Shown one piece after another: positions 30,928 to 32,931 of a DNA stretch of 32,931 nucleotides (positions are counted from its first letter, which is position 1; each line of letters begins with the position of its first letter). Under the pieces are notes generated by a model. It searched no databases. It saw only the letters and a list, made by a program, of their open reading frames with translations, and was not told the origin of the DNA. The DNA comes from Candidatus Heimdallarchaeota archaeon (lineage in GTDB: Archaea; Asgardarchaeota; Heimdallarchaeia; Heimdallarchaeales; Heimdallarchaeaceae), in contig JAEOTG010000189.1 in NCBI GenBank assembly GCA_016839985.1, positions 1 to 32,931 of the forward strand, given 5' to 3'. The translations under genes were made by a program, and so were the position numbers.

Positions 30928-31326
30928 TTAATCACCCATTTCCACAAAACCAAAAAGTGATAACTTATTATCTCCATGTAAAGAAATAACAGGCAAACCT
31001 TTTTGTCTTAACCTCAATCGAAGAGCTGAGTCATTGGTTGCAATAATAGCATTATGTTCTTCAGCTAGTCTTTCTAGTTCTATGTCAGCATTTCCTTCGG
31101 TTTTTGAATAGAGAATCTCATATTTTTCTGCTAACTTCAAAGCGAATTGTGCTTTTTGTTTAGTTGAAGGAGATGATTCTTCTATTAATTTTTTAAGCTC
31201 TATTACAATAATTTCAGGGATAACAATTTCAAAATCAACTGGAATAATTCGTTCTAATTCAAAAGTAATGTTTATTTTCTTTTCTAGAGGTAACATCAAC
31301 ATGCTAGAATCAAGTATAACTAACAT
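30928..31326 (-). CDS. PIN-domain nuclease next to aIF2-gamma
   Basis: 132 aa single PIN domain. Candidate metal-binding acids are Asp6 ('ILDSSML'), Glu43 ('IVIELKKL'), Asp81 and Asp99 ('IATNDSALR'), a complete quartet. A GTGAGG ribosome-binding site precedes the ATG, 11 nt after the aIF2-gamma stop codon. A PIN protein beside aIF2-gamma, usually followed by rpoE, is a common archaeal gene order, and the family relates to the FCF1/UTP24 rRNA-processing nucleases more than to VapC toxins. No antitoxin gene is adjacent. Role in rRNA processing is inferred from context and family. Confidence 0.88.
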   Translation of the reverse strand: MLVILDSSMLMLPLEKKINITFELERIIPVDFEIVIPEIIVIELKKLIEESSPSTKQKAQFALKLAEKYEILYSKTEGNADIELERLAEEHNAIIATNDSALRLRLRQKGLPVISLHGDNKLSLFGFVEMGD

Positions 31327-31337
31327 TCAAAACCTCA

Positions 31338-32654
31338 CTATTTATTATTAAGAATTTCACCAACGCCTATCAACCGAAATCTTTTAGCAATCATTCGCGA
31401 AATGGCTATCTTACTATTGAGACGAGCCGCTACTTCTCGGTTTAATTTTATTTTAGCTTTGTCTCCTCGTATCTCTGTTATAGAACCAGTTGTTCTAGCA
31501 GTTCCTACATTGAGCATCAAATTCTCCCCTTGAGCTAAAGGCTGTACTTTTGTTATTTGTTCTGATCCAACAACATATTCCATTAATTGAACAGAAAGCT
31601 CTAGTTCTGAAAGAACTGGTGGTGCTTTTCCCGGAGTTGTAATTACATTGCCTGCCATCTTATCAGCTTTAACAAATGATGGATCTAATTCCGTTCCAAT
31701 AGCAACTAATCCACCTGAATGTGCGTTTTTTACTAAACCTTGTTCTCCTATTGAAATGCTTACTACTTTTGTTTTAATTGGAGTATAGACTGTTTTGTTA
31801 CCTTTCTTAATGGGTATTCCGGGTACAATCTCTATCTCATCACCAACATTAACTTGACCTCTAATAATGGTTCCTCCTAATGCTCCACCTTTAAGTTTCC
31901 CTGGTTCTGTTCCAGGTCGATTAATATCAAAAGATCTTGCTACTAACATCTCTAGAGGACTTTCAACATCAAGTTCAGGAGTTGGGATGTGTTTTTCTAT
32001 TTCACAGATTAAAATATCTAAGTTAGCTTTGTGCATTGCGCTTATAGGAACAATTGGTGCTTCTTCAGCAATAGTGCCTTTTATGAATTTTTGAATATCT
32101 TTATAACTACTTGTTGCATCATCTTCAGAGACTAATTCGATTTTATTTTGTGCAATAACGATATTTGGGATTTTGAGAATGTCCATAGCCGCAAGATGTT
32201 CTCTTGTTTGAGGTTGAGGACATTTAGAATTTGCTGAAATGAGTAAAATTGCCCCATTCATCATTGTTGCACCTGAAAGAAGGGTTGCCATAAGCACCTC
32301 ATGTCCAGGACAATCAACAAATGAAACTCTTCTAATAAATTCAGAAGGAGTTCCACACTTAGGACATTTTTTTTCTATTGTGTAAGATTCTGGTTCTGGA
32401 CAGTTGGGACATTTGCGAAATTCTGTATCAGCGTAACCCAATCTAATGGAAATACCTCTCTTTAATTCTTCTGAGTGATCATCTGGGAATTTTCCAGTAA
32501 GTGATTGTACTAATGTGGATTTACCATTGTCAACATGACCTATTGTCCCTATGTTAACAACTGGTTGTGTAATTTTTTTCTCTTCTGCTGTATGTGTACT
32601 CTTTTGACTAGTTTTTGTTTTCTTCTCTTGTTCAGAGGTTTCTTTTTTACTCAT
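31338..32654 (-). CDS. Translation initiation factor aIF2, gamma subunit
   Basis: GTPase subunit of the factor that brings initiator tRNA to the small ribosomal subunit. G1 reads GHVDNGKST (39-47), G3 DCPGH (114-118), G4 NKIE (170-173) and G5 'ISAM'. The zinc knuckle of archaeal and eukaryotic IF2-gamma has Cys82, Cys85, Cys97 and Cys100. Domains II and III follow, including 'INRPGTEPGKLKGGALGG' and the C-terminal 'SRMIAKRFRLIGVGEI'. The ATG at 32654 (438 aa), with GAGG ahead, is preferred to the preceding TTG at 32657. In the G1 motif Asn replaces the near-invariant His of GHVDHGK. A basic, disordered N-terminal tail (1-28) precedes the G domain. Confidence 0.96.
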   Translation of the reverse strand: MSKKETSEQEKKTKTSQKSTHTAEEKKITQPVVNIGTIGHVDNGKSTLVQSLTGKFPDDHSEELKRGISIRLGYADTEFRKCPNCPEPESYTIEKKCPKCGTPSEFIRRVSFVDCPGHEVLMATLLSGATMMNGAILLISANSKCPQPQTREHLAAMDILKIPNIVIAQNKIELVSEDDATSSYKDIQKFIKGTIAEEAPIVPISAMHKANLDILICEIEKHIPTPELDVESPLEMLVARSFDINRPGTEPGKLKGGALGGTIIRGQVNVGDEIEIVPGIPIKKGNKTVYTPIKTKVVSISIGEQGLVKNAHSGGLVAIGTELDPSFVKADKMAGNVITTPGKAPPVLSELELSVQLMEYVVGSEQITKVQPLAQGENLMLNVGTARTTGSITEIRGDKAKIKLNREVAARLNSKIAISRMIAKRFRLIGVGEILNNK

Positions 32655-32719
32655 CAATTATTCCTCTTATGTTATAATGCTTAATTATGTAAGTATTCCC
32701 ATTGAGTTTTATACTACCC

Positions 32720-32727
32720 ATATATAA
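32720..32727 (-). promoter_or_regulatory. TATA box for the aIF2-gamma gene
   Basis: Minus-strand TTATATAT, about 70 nt upstream of the ATG at 32654. Initiation would be near 32697 and leave a leader of about 40 nt containing the GAGG ribosome-binding site. Confidence 0.4.
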
Positions 32728-32811
32728 GATTGTATTTCAATCAAAAGTAACATCTCAAAAACTTTGCGTTTTACGTATTAATAAATAAAGGTAAAAGTAT
32801 TTACAATGAGT

Positions 32812-32822
32812 ATATTTAAAAA
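32812..32822 (+). promoter_or_regulatory. TATA box for the rpoE gene
   Basis: The run ATATTTAAAAA ends about 50 nt before the GTG at 32871. A transcript starting about 25 nt downstream (about 32845) would carry a short leader with AGAGATGA as the ribosome-binding site. It lies in the 216-nt divergent region shared with aIF2-gamma, which otherwise shows nothing but AT-rich sequence. Confidence 0.4.
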
Positions 32823-32870
32823 CAATTAGAATAGAACCAGCAATGTATAAGACGAAGAGATGATTTTATA

Positions 32871-32931
32871 GTGTATTACAGCGTTAAAGTCAAGGATACT
32901 CTAAGAGTTCCACCAAATAAATTTGATGAAA
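32871..32931 (+). CDS. rpoE: DNA-directed RNA polymerase subunit E' (Rpo7/RpoE), 5' end only
   Basis: A GTG-started frame running off the window. The first 20 residues, beginning MYYSVKVKDTLRVPPNKFDE, match the start of archaeal Rpo7/RpoE (eukaryotic Rpb7), where V-K-D-x-x-R-V-P-P-x-x-F is characteristic. An AGAGATGA stretch lies 5-15 nt upstream. In many archaea rpoE follows aIF2-gamma and the PIN gene on one strand; here it is divergent from them. Only the first 20 codons are visible, so completeness cannot be judged. Confidence 0.75.
   Translation, partial: MYYSVKVKDTLRVPPNKFDE

Noticed and set aside
30928..31326. VapC-type toxin of a toxin-antitoxin pair
   Set aside because: No antitoxin-sized gene precedes it; it is 11 nt after aIF2-gamma, the normal place of the FCF1-like PIN protein in archaea.

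Overview
The window is AT-rich, gene-dense archaeal DNA. Three groups of features point to the Asgard archaea (Promethearchaeota). (1) Archaeal information-processing genes: RadA, a family-B DNA polymerase with a PCNA box, aIF2-gamma, the first codons of RNA polymerase subunit Rpo7/RpoE, Trm5-like and NOL1/NOP2/Sun RNA methyltransferases, and a preQ0 pathway of the kind that feeds archaeosine. (2) Eukaryote-like genes: a ubiquitin-conjugating E2 enzyme, a Ras/Rab-like small GTPase and a single-domain gelsolin-like protein. (3) Archaeal-style promoters with TATA elements about 25 nt from likely start points, several of them giving almost leaderless mRNAs. ATP-citrate lyase would fit a Heimdallarchaeia-like lineage, but the lineage cannot be settled from sequence reading alone.

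Layout. 55-2426 (+): a short Cys-containing ORF, a NIF3-like protein without visible metal ligands, and an RsmB/NSUN-type m5C methyltransferase. 2459-7540 (-): a 54-aa protein ending in -GGF, the E2, then queE-mptA-DUF366-queD-queC for preQ0, then the gelsolin-like gene. 7685-9088 (+): a coiled-coil protein and a zinc-ribbon protein, both unrecognised. 9105-12227 (-): RadA with two N-terminal helix-hairpin-helix regions, a cobalamin adenosyltransferase, a two-TM protein with DnaJ-type zinc motifs, and the small GTPase. 12397-13257 (+): 3-hydroxyacyl-CoA dehydrogenase. 13289-17575 (-): a secreted, membrane-anchored protein with many N-glycosylation sequons, an unknown protein and DNA polymerase B. 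17720-21041 (+): a PPC/DUF296 protein, then a cassette of a glycosidase-like TIM barrel, an acidic coiled-coil protein and a degenerate BtuR-like ATPase. 21024-30782 (-): a long probable operon of HD protein, isocitrate dehydrogenase, a LeuC/LeuD-type pair, fused aconitase, ATP-citrate lyase B and A, and a Trm5-like enzyme. 30928-32654 (-): PIN nuclease and aIF2-gamma. 32871-end (+): start of rpoE, divergent from aIF2-gamma.

The metabolic core is the citrate operon. The IDH-family enzyme, the aconitase and the two-subunit ATP-citrate lyase together connect 2-oxoglutarate, isocitrate, citrate, and acetyl-CoA plus oxaloacetate. They could run reductively, as in the reverse TCA cycle, or export acetyl units. 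A second, active-site-divergent LeuCD pair in the same operon has no obvious job and is the best candidate for an undescribed activity. Other leads are the pseudoenzyme BtuR homologue and the diglycine-ending microprotein just upstream of the E2. No tRNA, rRNA, CRISPR array, insertion sequence or gene-free stretch over 300 bases was seen.
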